Positions 53,651 through 63,679 of a stretch of 64,000 nt of DNA are shown piece after piece. Position 1 is the stretch's first letter. Every line of letters begins with the position of its first letter. Position numbers and translations under genes: made by a program. The notes under the pieces were generated by a model, which saw nothing but the letters and a program-made list of their open reading frames with translations, did no database searches and was not told the origin of the DNA. The DNA comes from AP-15 sp963700195. GTDB taxonomy: Bacteria; Pseudomonadota; Alphaproteobacteria; ATCC43930; CGMCC-115725. The stretch covers positions 140,798 to 204,797 of the forward strand of contig CAVOWQ010000033.1 of the NCBI GenBank assembly GCA_963700195.1. The letters run 5' to 3'.

Positions 53651-56061
53651 GTGTTCGGCATCAGAGGTATAGGTCTGATAGCGGCCGGTCTGGTCTGTTT
53701 TCCGGCCCCGTTGCTCTTGCGCAAACCCCGACGCCAGACAGTTCATCTACGACCGCCCACCGATACTTCATCTACGACCCCTACTGTCACTTTGCCGACC
53801 GTACAGGTCGTCGGCGTCACACCTCTGCCGGGCAGCGGCATCGATATCGATAAGGTACCGGCCAATGTCCAGACTTTGAGCGCGGGACAATTGTGGCCCG
53901 ATGGCCAAAACGATCTGGTGCCGACGGCGGTGGCTCGGCGCCTCTCGCAAGTCAATCTCAATAACGAGCAGGGCAGCCAGTTTCAGCCCGATTTCGTTTA
54001 TCGCGGCTTCGAGGCGTCGCCGATCTCCGGCATTCCGCAAGGCATCGCCGTCTATCAGAACGGCGTGCGGATCAACGAGGCGTTCGGCGACACCGTCAAC
54101 TGGGATTTGATCCCGCAATTCGCGGTCAATCGACTGACATTGCAAGGCAACAACCCGGTCTTCGGTTTGAACGCGCTCGGCGGGGCGGTAGCCCTGGAGA
54201 TGAAGAACGGCTTCAACTTCCACGGTTTCGATGGCCAGCTCGCCGGCGGCTCTTTCGGCAACATCAACGGCTTCGCACAAGAAGGCGCCCGGTGGGGCAA
54301 TTTCGGCCTTTACGCTGCCTTCGGCGGCACGCACGATGACGGCTTCAGGTTCCACTCGCCGACCAATCTCGCCCAAGGCTACGTGGATTTAGGGTGGGAG
54401 AGCAATCCGTTCACCGTTCATCTGTCGGTCGCCGCCTCAGACAGTGTCATCGGCGCCACCGGGCCGACGCCGGTAGAGCTGCTCGCCCAAGATATAAGAA
54501 ACACCTTTACTATTCCGCAGTCGATCCATAACGAGGCGGAGCTGGTTCAACTCACCGGGACCTACCAGCCGACCGATCTTTGCTGCTGTTCACCGGCGAC
54601 GTTTACTATCGGCATTTCTCCCAGCATCTGCACCGACGGCAACCTGACTGACGTCACGCCCTGCACCAACAACGGCGATTTTTTCTGCCTCGAAGGCAAC
54701 GACCTCTTTCCCGACGACGTGCTGTTCGATTCGAAAGGCAACCAGGTGCCGACCAGCGTGTTGCCGCCCGGGGCGACACCCGGCGAAATCGACATCACGT
54801 CGACCAGCACGAATACCGTCGGCGCCGGCCTCCAGGCGAAATTTACCAATCCGCTTCTTGACCGAGAAAACAGTCTGGCAGTCGGTCTCACCGGGGATCA
54901 CAGCGTTACCAGTTTATTCGGCTCACGGCGAGCTCGGCACGCTGCTGCCGAGCCTCAATGTCCTCGGCTCGGGCGTGACCATCGATCAGGGCCTCAGCCC
55001 GACTGCATCGCCGCCGATCGAAGCGCCGGCGGGTGTCATCGGCACCAACAGCTATTTCGGCGCGTATGCCACCGACACCTTCAACATCACGCCCAGCCTT
55101 GCTGCGACGCTGAGCGGTCGGTTCAATCTCGCTCTGATCGGGCTGACGGATCAGACCGGTACCTCTCCCGACATCAACGGCAACAACCTTTTCACCCACT
55201 TCAACCCGGGCGTCGGGCTGACCTACAAGATCACCGACAATGCTACGGCCTATGTCGGATGGTCGGAAGGCAACCGTGCGCCGACGCCGGGAGAGCTGGC
55301 CTGCTCGAACCCGGCTGCGCCCTGCATTCTCGACGCGTTCCTGGTGTCCGAACCGCCTTTGAAGCAAGTCGTGTCACACACATTCGAGGCCGGCTTCCGC
55401 GGCAACTTCACCACGGAGACAGATCCCGGGCCAATTCCTGTGGAATGTCGGCGTTTTTCGTACCAACGCCTTCGACGATATTCTGCTGCTGGCGACTCAG
55501 ATCAACGGCTTCGGGTTTTTCTCCAATGTCGGAGAGACGCGACGGCAAGGCATCGAGGCCGGGCTAACTTATAAATGGGAAAAATTCACTGCTAACCTCA
55601 ACTACAGCTTCCTCGACGCCACCTTTCTCGAGAATCTGACCCTGTCCTCGAACAGTCCCGCCGCCGATGCCAACGGCAATATTTTTGTCCATCCCGGCGA
55701 CACTATACCTCTGATGCCGCGAAATCGTGTCGTTCTCGATGTCGAATACGAGGTCACGCCGCACTGGACGATCGGCGCCGATGCGAAATTCGTCGGGAGT
55801 CAATTCCTCGTCGGCGACGCATCGAACCAGGAGCCCAAGCTGCCGGCCTACGGCGTCGTCAATCTGCACAGCTCGCTCAAGCTCAACCAATGGGCCACGG
55901 CCTTTGTCAATGTCGACAACCTATTCGACCGAACCTACTCCACCTTCGGCACCTTCACCCAGCTCGACAACCTGCCGCCGGGTGTCAGTCTGACCAATCC
56001 AAGGACATTGAGCCCGTCGATTGGCCGCGTTGCCTATGCCGGCGTACGCGTCACCTTTTAG
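53651..56061 (+). pseudogene. TonB-dependent outer-membrane receptor, several frameshifts
   Basis: The receptor begins at ATG 53651 with a signal-like segment (GLIAAGLVCFPAPLLL) and a plug domain: VVGVTPLPGSGIDIDKVPAN, VNLNNEQGSQFQPDFVYRGF, then VYQNGVRINEAFGDTVNWDL and FGLNALGGAVALEMKNG. The barrel continues through the frames changing near 53720, 54590, 54640, 54905 and 55430 and ends VAYAGVRVTF at 56061, the usual C-terminal Phe. Blocks like GWSEGNRAPTPGELACSNPA are typical of this family. About 800 residues would result. It probably imports a metal chelate or siderophore; the substrate is unknown. It is preceded by operator-like repeats. Confidence 0.82.
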
Positions 56062-56555
56062 CGACGTCTCCGGAGCGATCTTCGTATTTCCGATCTAGCA
56101 ATTACTACATTGGCTGTTATTTGGCTGCAGAAACAGCCAGGAACGGCCGAGGGTGACCTGGTTGCGAAGGGGCAGTCCGCCAATGCTACTGGGCCCCACC
56201 CGGCGGTTCCACGAGCGGGGCTACATGGGCTGCCGAGCCGTTGCTCTGCCAAATTCGGTGAGACTGATACATAACCGCGGAAATCTGGCTTGCGGCCCAG
56301 ACTTCAAAGTAAGTCACTACCGGGAAGCGGTAACGCGGATCTCCACGGTGTCGCTTGGTGCTCGCGTCGGCGCACACAGATTCTCGGCGACAACCCACCG
56401 ACAATCCCCTGCAAACAGGCAATGAGATAATGAAACGGCGAGGCGACATTCTGATTTGATCAGCAACCTTGGGGGTCGGCACCAGAAGATTCCCCGCGAC
56501 CTGGGTATCGGCGGCGTGGCATGTTGTAGCGATCGCAGATGCCCCCGCCTCATGG
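56062..56555. other. Intergenic stretch, no gene supported
   Basis: No frame shows family resemblance. The part around 56455-56510 (aaccttgggggtcggcacca) resembles sequence often found at insertion-element borders, but I could not prove an element. The kinase gene follows. Confidence 0.35.
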
Positions 56556-57920
56556 ATGCCGATGTCACTCCGGTTCCGTCTGATCGGCCTGGTCTGCGTC
56601 GTGCTGCTGATCAGCCTCGCGCTGGCCGGCGTGACCGCGTATTCCAACGCCTCGCGGTCGGTTCGCACCGAGATGCGCGCGGCCTTTCTGGTCGGGCGGC
56701 AGACGATCGAGAGCGCGATCGACCGTCTTCAGAACGCCCGAGACCCGTCGCGCGATCTCGACGATTTGGTCGCGTCCTTCCAGGGCAATCGTCACCTGCG
56801 GGTACGGCATGCCGGGGAGACGCCGGCCTTCGCCGCACCGACCATCGAGAAATCGAAATTCGGCCGCCCGCCGGCATGGTTCGTTCGCCTCATCGGAGTT
56901 TCGCCGGAGACCGAGCAAATCCCTATTGCCGCCGATGACCGCGATTACGGCACGATCGTGATCGAGACCGATCCGTACAACGAGACCCTCGAAGTCTGGA
57001 ACGAGTTCGCCGAGAGCCTTGTGACGCTTGCTGTGTTCGGTGGTCTCACAATCCTGCTTATCTATATTTTTATCGGCCGCACCTTGCGGCCGCTCGACCG
57101 GCTGGCCGCAGCCCTGGAGGAGGTCGGCGACGGCCACTACCGTATCCGGATCGGCGGCCGGCTGGCGCCGGACCTGGCACGGTTGCGCGACAGTTTTAAT
57201 CGGATGGCGGCGCGGCTCGCCGAGACCGCCGCTGAGAACCGCCGGCTGAACGAGCGGCTGCTGACGTTGCAGGAGGAGGAGCGCGGCGAGCTCGCCCGCG
57301 ATTTGCACGATGAGGTGAGCCCCTACCTGTTCGCGATCAATGCCGACGCGGCCACCGCCTCCCGGCTGATTGAGAATGGTCGCGCGGGCGATGCCGCCCT
57401 GCATGTCGGGTCGATCGTCGAGGCGGTCCGCCACATGCAAAGGCAGGTCAGACGCATGCTCAGCCGGTTGCGCCCGATCGGGCTCGCCGAATTCGGCTTG
57501 CGGGAGGCGGTCGAGAATTTGGTTGGGTTCTGGCGCCGCCGTCGTCCCGAGATCCGCTACGACGTGGCGATCTCGCCGGCATGCGAGGATCTCGCGGATG
57601 TCGTCGGCACGGCGATCTGCCGGATCGTCCAGGAGGCTCTGAGCAACGCTCTGCGCCATGCCGAACCCAACCGCGTTGCCATCTCGGTCGAGCGGGGACG
57701 CGACGAGATCAGGCTCTCGGTCGCGGATGACGGCCGGGGAATGTGCGACCCGGATAGATTGGGTTATGGCCTGGTTGGCATAAGCGAGCGCGTCGGTGTG
57801 CTCGGTGGGCGCTTGAGCATTTCGAACAAATCCGACGAAGGCTTCGCGGTGGTCGCGGTGCTGCCCTATACGGAGGCGTCGGACCCGCTATCCTCCTCAG
57901 TGCAGCCGGCCGAGCCGTGA
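56556..57920 (+). CDS. Sensor histidine kinase, NarL/HisKA_3 type
   Basis: From ATG 56556 (MPMSLRFRLIGLVCVVLLIS), 454 residues; the longer open frame upstream is not gene-like. Two membrane helices (residues about 8-30 and 155-180) frame a periplasmic domain of about 120 residues. A HAMP domain follows (GRTLRPLDRLAAALEEVGDG), then HisKA_3 with the phospho-His in GELARDLHDEVSPYLFAINA, and an ATPase with NALRHAEP, ADDGRGMCD and GYGLVGISERVGVLGG. The stop overlaps the start of the response regulator (GTGA). The input is unknown; its site beside the TonB receptor and pqq genes suggests control of PQQ-linked oxidation or metal uptake. Confidence 0.9.
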   Translation: MPMSLRFRLIGLVCVVLLISLALAGVTAYSNASRSVRTEMRAAFLVGRQTIESAIDRLQNARDPSRDLDDLVASFQGNRHLRVRHAGETPAFAAPTIEKSKFGRPPAWFVRLIGVSPETEQIPIAADDRDYGTIVIETDPYNETLEVWNEFAESLVTLAVFGGLTILLIYIFIGRTLRPLDRLAAALEEVGDGHYRIRIGGRLAPDLARLRDSFNRMAARLAETAAENRRLNERLLTLQEEERGELARDLHDEVSPYLFAINADAATASRLIENGRAGDAALHVGSIVEAVRHMQRQVRRMLSRLRPIGLAEFGLREAVENLVGFWRRRRPEIRYDVAISPACEDLADVVGTAICRIVQEALSNALRHAEPNRVAISVERGRDEIRLSVADDGRGMCDPDRLGYGLVGISERVGVLGGRLSISNKSDEGFAVVAVLPYTEASDPLSSSVQPAEP

Positions 57921-58568
57921 AGATTTCTGATCGTCGACGATCACCCGATAGTCCGGGCCGGATTGCGCCGATTGCTCGCCGCCGAGCCGGGAGCGAAAGT
58001 TGAGGAGGCCGCTCGCGGAAAAGCGGCACTGAGCGCTTTCCGGGGAGGTCGCCCCGACCTCGTCATCCTCGATCTGAACTTGCCCGATCTCGGCGGTCTC
58101 GAGGTCATCGCGCGCCTGAAGATCATTGACCCGGAAGCGCGCATTCTGGTCCTCAGCATGCATGACGACCACATCCATGTGACGCGCGCGCTGCAGGCGG
58201 GGGCAGCGGGCTACGTCAGCAAGACCATCCCTCCCGAAGAGCTTCTCGAAGCGATCAGACGCGTTGCAGGGGGGCGCACCTATGTCGAACACGAGATCGC
58301 CGAAGAGCTCGTATTCTCAAGTATCCGAACTCCACTGCACCCACTCGAAGACCTCTCTTCGCGCGATCTCGAAATCCTGCGTCTGCTGACGCTAGGCCGC
58401 AACCTCGCCCAAATCGCCGACGTACTCGGCATCGGCTACAAGACCGCTGCGAATAATTGCAGCCAAATCAAAGCCAAGCTGCGGGCGGAGAGCACCGCCG
58501 ATCTGATCCGCATCGCCATTCAGCACGGTTTGGCCGATTGCGATGCCGGCCCTCCCCCAGTCCGCTGA
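57917..58568 (+). pseudogene. LuxR/NarL-type response regulator, one extra base after the start
   Basis: GTG 57917 overlaps the kinase stop and gives MKI; an extra T in gtgaagattt then shifts the frame, after which LIVDDHPIVRAGLRRLLAAE, phospho-acceptor Asp in LVILDLNLPDLGG, Ser/Thr site VLSMHDDHI and Lys in YVSKTIPPEE follow. The output domain is a LuxR helix-turn-helix (LSSRDLEILRLLTLGRNLAQ then IADVLGIGYKTAANNCSQIK). Deleting one T restores a normal 216-residue regulator. In pseudomonads similar NarL-type pairs (ExaDE, AgmR, ErbR) control PQQ alcohol dehydrogenases, so this one may do so here. Confidence 0.8.
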
Positions 58569-58580
58569 TCCTCCCGCGGG

Positions 58581-59345
58581 TCAACCCTTGCAGGAACCAG
58601 CGACACCCGCGGCGCTTTCGATCCCGCCCAGCAGGTGAAGGCGAAACAGCGGCTCGTCATAGGATTCCTTGGTGTGGCCCATCGCGGTATACCAGCTGCG
58701 GCCACCATCGATCGTTTGACACCAGGCGATCGGGTGATCGGCCGCCATTGCGCCGCCCGAATAGGTCGCCTCGTCGAGGGTCGCCAGGACCTGCACCGCG
58801 CCGCGTGGATTGCTGCGGAAGTTATACCACTCGTCGGTGCGCTTCCAGAGTGCGGGCAGGCCCTTCGTCGAGGGGTGGTCGGGGTCTGCGATGTGGACCG
58901 TCGCGCGCTGGATCTGAGGATGGCTCGCGAACCAGCTCCCAACGAGCCGGCCGTACCACGGCCACCCATACTCCGTGTCGCTCGCCGAGTGGATGCCGAC
59001 AAAGCCGCGGCCGGAACGGATGTATTGCTCAAAGGCGGTCTTCTCGTCCGCATCGAGGACATCGCCGGTCGTGTTGAGGAATATGACGACCTTGTATCGA
59101 GCCAGGGCCGCATCGCTGAATCGCGCGGGGTCTTCCGTACTATCCACCGCGAACCCGTGCTCCGCCCCCAGCGCCTCGATCGCCGCGATCCCTTGCGGAA
59201 TCGAATCGTGACGAAAGCCGGTGGTCTTGGAGAAGACGAGCACCGTGAACCGAGGATCGCCGCCCTCCGCTGCCAGGCTGGCATGCAGCGACATGCCGAG
59301 GATTGCGGTGAGACCAAAAACTATTGCGGAGCTGCGGGGCAACAA
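58581..59345 (-). CDS. ThuA-like domain protein, exported
   Basis: I place the start at TTG 59345, giving a signal peptide (LPRSSAIVFGLTAILGMSLH) and 254 residues; longer frames would run over the pqqA start. The domain reads FTVLVFSKTTGFRHDSIPQG, VVIFLNTTGDVLDADEKTAF and GFVGIHSASDTEYGWPWYGR, the class I glutamine-amidotransferase-like fold of ThuA, then RTDEWYNFR, HPIAWCQ and a GRSWYTAMGHTKESY end. ThuA domains occur in sugar metabolism and as accessory domains of quinoproteins. It is divergent from pqqA with a shared upstream region of about 80 bp. Confidence 0.8.
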   Translation of the reverse strand: MLPRSSAIVFGLTAILGMSLHASLAAEGGDPRFTVLVFSKTTGFRHDSIPQGIAAIEALGAEHGFAVDSTEDPARFSDAALARYKVVIFLNTTGDVLDADEKTAFEQYIRSGRGFVGIHSASDTEYGWPWYGRLVGSWFASHPQIQRATVHIADPDHPSTKGLPALWKRTDEWYNFRSNPRGAVQVLATLDEATYSGGAMAADHPIAWCQTIDGGRSWYTAMGHTKESYDEPLFRLHLLGGIESAAGVAGSCKG

Positions 59346-59361
59346 GCGTCGAGGCTCTTGG

Positions 59362-59390
59362 TTGACAGCGTTCGGCTGTAATCCTACTTT
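59362..59390 (+). promoter_or_regulatory. Sigma-70-type promoter of the pqq operon
   Basis: TTGACA at 59362-59367 and TACTTT at 59385-59390 are separated by 17 bp, a near-consensus arrangement. The pqqA start lies 35 bp after the -10 element and has AAGGAA in front of it. It points away from ThuA. Confidence 0.6.
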
Positions 59391-59424
59391 GCGATTGGCA
59401 AGAATCAGAGTGAAGGAAATAGCC

Positions 59425-59505
59425 ATGAAGTGGAAGACGCCGGTCATCATCGAAATCGCGGTCGGGCTGGAGATCAACGCTTACGCCTGTGCCGAGGTCA
59501 AGTAG
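59425..59505 (+). CDS. pqqA: PqqA precursor peptide of pyrroloquinoline quinone
   Basis: A 26-residue peptide, MKWKTPVIIEIAVGLEINAY then ACAEVK. The Glu and Tyr of the E-x-x-x-Y motif (EINAY) are the residues crosslinked and turned into PQQ. Length and the K-W-K-P start are typical. It is followed by pqqB after 43 bp and is too short to be found by ordinary gene callers. AAGGAA upstream acts as ribosome site. Confidence 0.96.
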   Translation: MKWKTPVIIEIAVGLEINAYACAEVK

Positions 59506-59548
59506 GCTCCTCGTTTCCTGACGCCGGTGGGATCCGGCGCGGCGACCG

Positions 59549-60475
59549 ATGCTCGAAGCGGTTGTCCTCGGGTCCGCCGCCGGCGGTGGTTTCCCGCAGT
59601 GGAATTCAAATGCGGCGGCGTGCCGCCGAGCGCGCGCTGGCGATAAAGCCGCGATTTCGAGAACACAGGCTTCGCTTGCGGTCTCGGCGAACGGGCGCGA
59701 TTGGTTTGTTCTGAACGCTTCGCCCGACCTGCGGCTGCAGGTCGAGGCGACACCAGTCCTCCACCCCCGTGAAGGCCTCCGGTCCTCGCCGATAACCGGT
59801 GTGCTGGTCCCTGGCGGCGATGTCGACGCCGTTGCGGGGTTGCTCCATTTGCGCGAGCGGCATCGCTTTTCGCTTTACGCGCCGGCGCGGGTTCTCGCGG
59901 TTATCGCCGCAAACCCGATTTTTTATGTTCTCGCTCCGGATTGCGTGGAGCGCGTCGAATTGCCTCTCGATCGGCGGATCGAGCTCGCAGGGGCTACGAG
60001 TCCCTCCGGGATTGCGGTAGTCGCGTTTGCCGTGGCGTCGAAGGTCCCGCTCTATCTCGAAACTGGCGGGCAAGATCCGGGAATCGCAGAAGAGGGCGAT
60101 GCGGTGGGGCTCCAGATCATCGACAGCGAGACCGGGAAATCTTTCTTTTTCGTTCCAGGTTGTGCAGTGATGACCGACCCGCTACGCCAGCGCCTGACCG
60201 GGAGCGAGCTGGTGTTTTTCGACGGGACTTTGTGGCGCGACGACGAGATGATCCAGCTCGGGGTCGGGAACAAGACCGGCCGGCGAATGGGGCATATCAG
60301 CATGAGCGGCGACGACGGTGCGATTGCCGCGTTCCGCGATCTGGGCGTCAAGCGACGGATCTTCATCCACATCAACAACTCCAACCCCGTATTGCTCGAC
60401 GATTCGCCGGAACGGCAACTCGCCGAAGCCGCCGGCTGGGAAATCGCCTATGACGGGATGGAGGTGAGGCTGTGA
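59549..60475 (+). CDS. pqqB: PqqB, metallo-hydrolase fold protein of PQQ biosynthesis
   Basis: A 308-residue protein opening MLEAVVLGSAAGGGFPQWNS, diagnostic for PqqB. Further blocks are GDKAAISRTQASLAVSANGR, ASPDLRLQVEATPVLHP and FIHINNSNPVL near the end. It has the metallo-beta-lactamase fold and hydroxylates the Tyr of the crosslinked dipeptide. Its stop overlaps the pqqC start by 4 bp. Confidence 0.97.
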   Translation: MLEAVVLGSAAGGGFPQWNSNAAACRRARAGDKAAISRTQASLAVSANGRDWFVLNASPDLRLQVEATPVLHPREGLRSSPITGVLVPGGDVDAVAGLLHLRERHRFSLYAPARVLAVIAANPIFYVLAPDCVERVELPLDRRIELAGATSPSGIAVVAFAVASKVPLYLETGGQDPGIAEEGDAVGLQIIDSETGKSFFFVPGCAVMTDPLRQRLTGSELVFFDGTLWRDDEMIQLGVGNKTGRRMGHISMSGDDGAIAAFRDLGVKRRIFIHINNSNPVLLDDSPERQLAEAAGWEIAYDGMEVRL

Positions 60476-61215
60476 GCGCGGCCCTGCTCTCCGGGCCGGA
60501 TCTCGAGAGTGCCCTGCGGCAGATCGGCGAGGAGCGCTACCACCATCGCCATCTGTTTCATCACTTGATGCGCGACGGCAAGCTCAATCGCGGTCAGGTT
60601 CAGGCCTGGGCGCTCAACCGTTATTATTATCAGGCCCGCATACCTGCGAAGGACGCCTATCTGGTCGCCAGGCTGCCGACGCCCGCGCTGCGCCGGGAAT
60701 GGCGCCGGCGTATCATCGACCATGACGGCGAGAGCGAGGATACAGGCGGGATCGCGCGCTGGCTCAGGCTGACCGACGGGCTCGGGCTCGATCGCGAATA
60801 TGTGATATCGACCAAGGGGCTGTTGCCGGCGACCCGCTTCGCGGTCGACGCCTATGTCAATCTTGTCCGCGACCGGTCTCTGCTCGAAGCCGTCGCCTCG
60901 TGTCTCACCGAGATGTTCTCGCCCGAGATCATCGCCGAGCGCGTCGAGGGGCTGCTGAAGAACTATGACTTCATCAGCCGTGACACCCTCGCCTATTTCA
61001 CGCCGCGGCTGACCCAGGCCCCGACCGACGTAGCATTTGCGCTCGCCTACGTTAAAGAACACGCAAATACTTCCGAGAAGCAAGCCCTCGTTCTCGACAC
61101 GTTGCGGTTCAAATGCGACGTGCTGTGGGCGCAGCTCGATGCCCTCTACTTTGCCTATGTCGAGCCCGGGCTGACCCCGCCGGGCGCCTTTGTGCCCGAC
61201 CGGACGGCGCAATGA
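60472..61215 (+). CDS. pqqC: PqqC, pyrroloquinoline quinone synthase
   Basis: A 247-residue oxidase catalysing the last ring closure and eight-electron oxidation to PQQ without metal. Conserved segments are RYHHRHLFHHLMRDGKLNRG, QAWALNRYYYQARIPAKDAY, DHDGESEDTGGIARWLRL and SCLTEMFSPEIIAERVEGLL. The GTG start at 60472 overlaps the pqqB stop. The stop overlaps pqqD by 4 bp (ATGA). Confidence 0.97.
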   Translation: MSAALLSGPDLESALRQIGEERYHHRHLFHHLMRDGKLNRGQVQAWALNRYYYQARIPAKDAYLVARLPTPALRREWRRRIIDHDGESEDTGGIARWLRLTDGLGLDREYVISTKGLLPATRFAVDAYVNLVRDRSLLEAVASCLTEMFSPEIIAERVEGLLKNYDFISRDTLAYFTPRLTQAPTDVAFALAYVKEHANTSEKQALVLDTLRFKCDVLWAQLDALYFAYVEPGLTPPGAFVPDRTAQ

Positions 61216-61505
61216 CGGAGAAGTCGTGCCGATCGGTTGAGGGCGAAGCCGTTCTGCGCTTTGCCCCCCACACAAGATTTCGCTTTGACGAGGTTCGGCA
61301 GGTGTGGATCGTGCTCGCGCCGGAGCGGCTTATGTTGCCCGACGAGCAGGCCGTCGAAATCCTGCAGCTGATCGACGGGGAACGCGCTGTCGACGGCGTC
61401 ATCGACGAACTCGTCGGACGCTACGACGCGCCGCGCGACGTCGTAGCCGTCGACGTCATCAAGATGTTGCAGGACCTCGTCGACAAGAAGGTGCTGCGTT
61501 TGTGA
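61212..61505 (+). CDS. pqqD: PqqD, peptide chaperone of PQQ biosynthesis
   Basis: A 97-residue protein of the RiPP recognition element fold that delivers PqqA to PqqE. The middle reads FRFDEVRQVWIVLAPERLML then PDEQAVEILQLIDGERAVDG and a C-terminal helix. ATG 61212 overlaps the pqqC stop, and its own stop overlaps pqqE (GTGA at 61502-61505). Confidence 0.96.
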   Translation: MTEKSCRSVEGEAVLRFAPHTRFRFDEVRQVWIVLAPERLMLPDEQAVEILQLIDGERAVDGVIDELVGRYDAPRDVVAVDVIKMLQDLVDKKVLRL

Positions 61506-62625
61506 CGGCAATCGAGCCGCCGCTAGCCATGCTGGCAGAGCTGACACATCGGTGCCCGCTGCGCTGCCCTTATTGCTCAAACCCGCTCGAACTGTCGCGC
61601 GCCAGCGCCGAGCTCGATACCGACAGCTGGAAGCGCGTGCTCGGCGAAGCCGCGGCGCTCGGCATTCTGCAGGTGCACTTTTCCGGGGGTGAGCCGCTCG
61701 TTCGGCGCGACCTCGCCGGTCTCGTGCGCCATGCCGCCGAAGTCGGGCTCTACGGCAATCTGATCACCTCGGGCATTAATCTCGATGCCGGTCGGCTTGG
61801 GGAACTGGTCGCGGCCGGGCTCGAGCACGTCCAGCTCAGTTTTCAGGATGCCGACATGGTGTCCGGCGACCGCATCGCCGGGCTGCTCGGGTCTCAGGAG
61901 GCCAAACGCCGAGCGGCGCACCTGGTTCGCGAGGCGGGGCTGCCGTTGACGGTGAACGCGGTGGTGCACCGGCAAAACCTCGACCGCCTCGGCGAGATCA
62001 TCGAACTGGCCGAGGCGCTCGGCGCCGATCGGCTCGAAGTCGCTCACGTGCAATATTACGGCTGGGCCTTGCGCAATCGGGCGGCGTTGCTGCCGAGCCG
62101 CGACCAGCTGGACGCCGCCACCGCCGCTGTCGAAGCCGCCCGCAAGCGCCTCGCCGGTGTCCTGGTGATCGATTACGTGCTCCCCGACTACTACGCCCAT
62201 CGGCCAAAGGCCTGCATGGGCGGCTGGGGCCGGCGCTTCCTCAACGTGACTCCGGCGGGCAAGGTGCTGCCGTGCCACGCGGCGGAGACATTGACAGGCC
62301 TCGATTTTCCGACCGTGACCGAGAGCGAGCCTTGTCCGACATCTGGTATCGTTCCTCCGCGTTCGAACGGTTCCGCGGGACGGATTGGATGCCGGAGCCC
62401 TGCCGCTCCTGCGAACGGCGCGAGATCGACTGGGGCGGCTGCCGCTGCCAGGCTTTTGCGCTGACCGGCGATGCCGCGCGCACCGACCCGGCTTGCGCAT
62501 TGTCCCCGGACCGCGAGCTGCTCGTCGGGGCCCGCGCGGATGCGGACGAAGCCGCACCCGATTTTGTCTATCGCCAGCATTCCGCGTCGCGCCGATTACC
62601 CGAGCTCCTCTCATTATCGGAATAG
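61502..62625 (+). pseudogene. pqqE: PqqE, radical SAM enzyme, frameshift near 62325
   Basis: From GTG 61502: the radical SAM site C-x3-C-x2-C is in LTHRCPLRCPYCSNPLELSR, followed by VHFSGGEPLVRRDLAGLVRH and ACMGGWGRRFLNVTPAGKVL, PCHAAETL. Near 62325 a one-base shift is needed to continue RALSDIWYRSSAFERFRGTD and the SPASM-type cluster CRSCERREIDWGGCRCQAF to 62625. Restored length is about 373 residues. The enzyme makes the first Glu-Tyr carbon crosslink in PqqA. All catalytic Cys are intact, so a sequencing error is likely; otherwise PQQ synthesis would be lost. Confidence 0.9.
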
Positions 62626-62835
62626 TTGTATCGCTGGGCTTGTCGCTCGGGTGAATGAACCCGTTCGTCGCGATGATCCAGATCTGCCTCAACACGGTCG
62701 CCCCGGAGGCGTGCGACGAGAGACCGCCGCTGATGTCTTATCGACCGGTGTCGAAAGCGAGCTCTCCTGCGTGATGGGTTGGCAGGATGTCGCCGCCTGC
62801 TCAGGAAGCCCGGAGCGCCGAGGTAGATCCGGATA

Positions 62836-63579
62836 ATGGCGGAGCCGACACTGGAATGGCGCGTTGAGGAAACCTGCCTCAATGCGTGGCCGGCGCTTCG
62901 AGAGGTGCTGCTCGACGGTTGGGTGCTGCGCTTCAGCGAAGGCCTGACCCGTCGCTCCAATTCGGCAAATCCGCTACGGCCGGTCTCACACACCGATCTG
63001 CGGACTTGCGAGGTGCTGTATCGAAGATTGGGCCTGCCGACGATCTTTCGAGTGTTGTCGCTGATCGATCCTAGGGTCGACGAGCGACTCGCGGAAGCCG
63101 GCTACACCGGAGAGGGCGAAAGTTGCGTGCTCTATGCTGCGATAGACGACATCGCGGCGGCACGAGACCCCGATGTGAAGCTGCTGGACCAGCCGACCCC
63201 CGAGTGGTTCGATGCGATGGCGGCGTTGCAGAACCATTCGAGCGAGCAGGCCGCGACTTATCGGAGGATTGTCGGTCAGCTCGCCATTCCGGCTGCCTTC
63301 GCGGCGCTGTCCGATGAGGGAGGTACCGCGGCTCTCGCCTATGGCGCGTTGCACAATAGCTGCCTTTGCTATGAGTCGGTAATCACCGACCGTCGTCGGC
63401 GCAGGCAAGGTTGGGGACGTCGGATCGTCAACGCACTGACGGCTTGGGCCAGGGACGAGGGGGCGGTCGGCGCGTGCCTCGAAGTGGAAGCCCACAATGC
63501 GCCCGCGCGGGCCCTGTACGATGCCATCGGATTGAAAAGGGAACTCTACCGCTATCATTACCGGCGCGAACCGGCCTAA
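62836..63579 (+). CDS. GNAT-family N-acetyltransferase
   Basis: A 247-residue protein from ATG 62836. The C-terminal half carries the acetyl-CoA site: YESVITDRRRRRQGWGRRIV (the R/Q-x-x-G-x-G/R loop) and the end GACLEVEAHNAPARALYDAI then GLKRELYRYHYRR. The N-terminal half (LRFSEGLTRRSNSANPLRPV) is typical of a two-part GNAT. The acceptor is unknown. It lies 210 bp after pqqE and is probably a separate unit. Confidence 0.85.
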   Translation: MAEPTLEWRVEETCLNAWPALREVLLDGWVLRFSEGLTRRSNSANPLRPVSHTDLRTCEVLYRRLGLPTIFRVLSLIDPRVDERLAEAGYTGEGESCVLYAAIDDIAAARDPDVKLLDQPTPEWFDAMAALQNHSSEQAATYRRIVGQLAIPAAFAALSDEGGTAALAYGALHNSCLCYESVITDRRRRRQGWGRRIVNALTAWARDEGAVGACLEVEAHNAPARALYDAIGLKRELYRYHYRREPA

Positions 63580-63679
63580 CCCGCTTGTGACAAAGATGTG
63601 AGATGATGGCGCGTGGTCTGTGATAACCGACGCGTAATGGTATTATGAGAGGCTCGTATTAATAACCGAGCTGTTGAAT

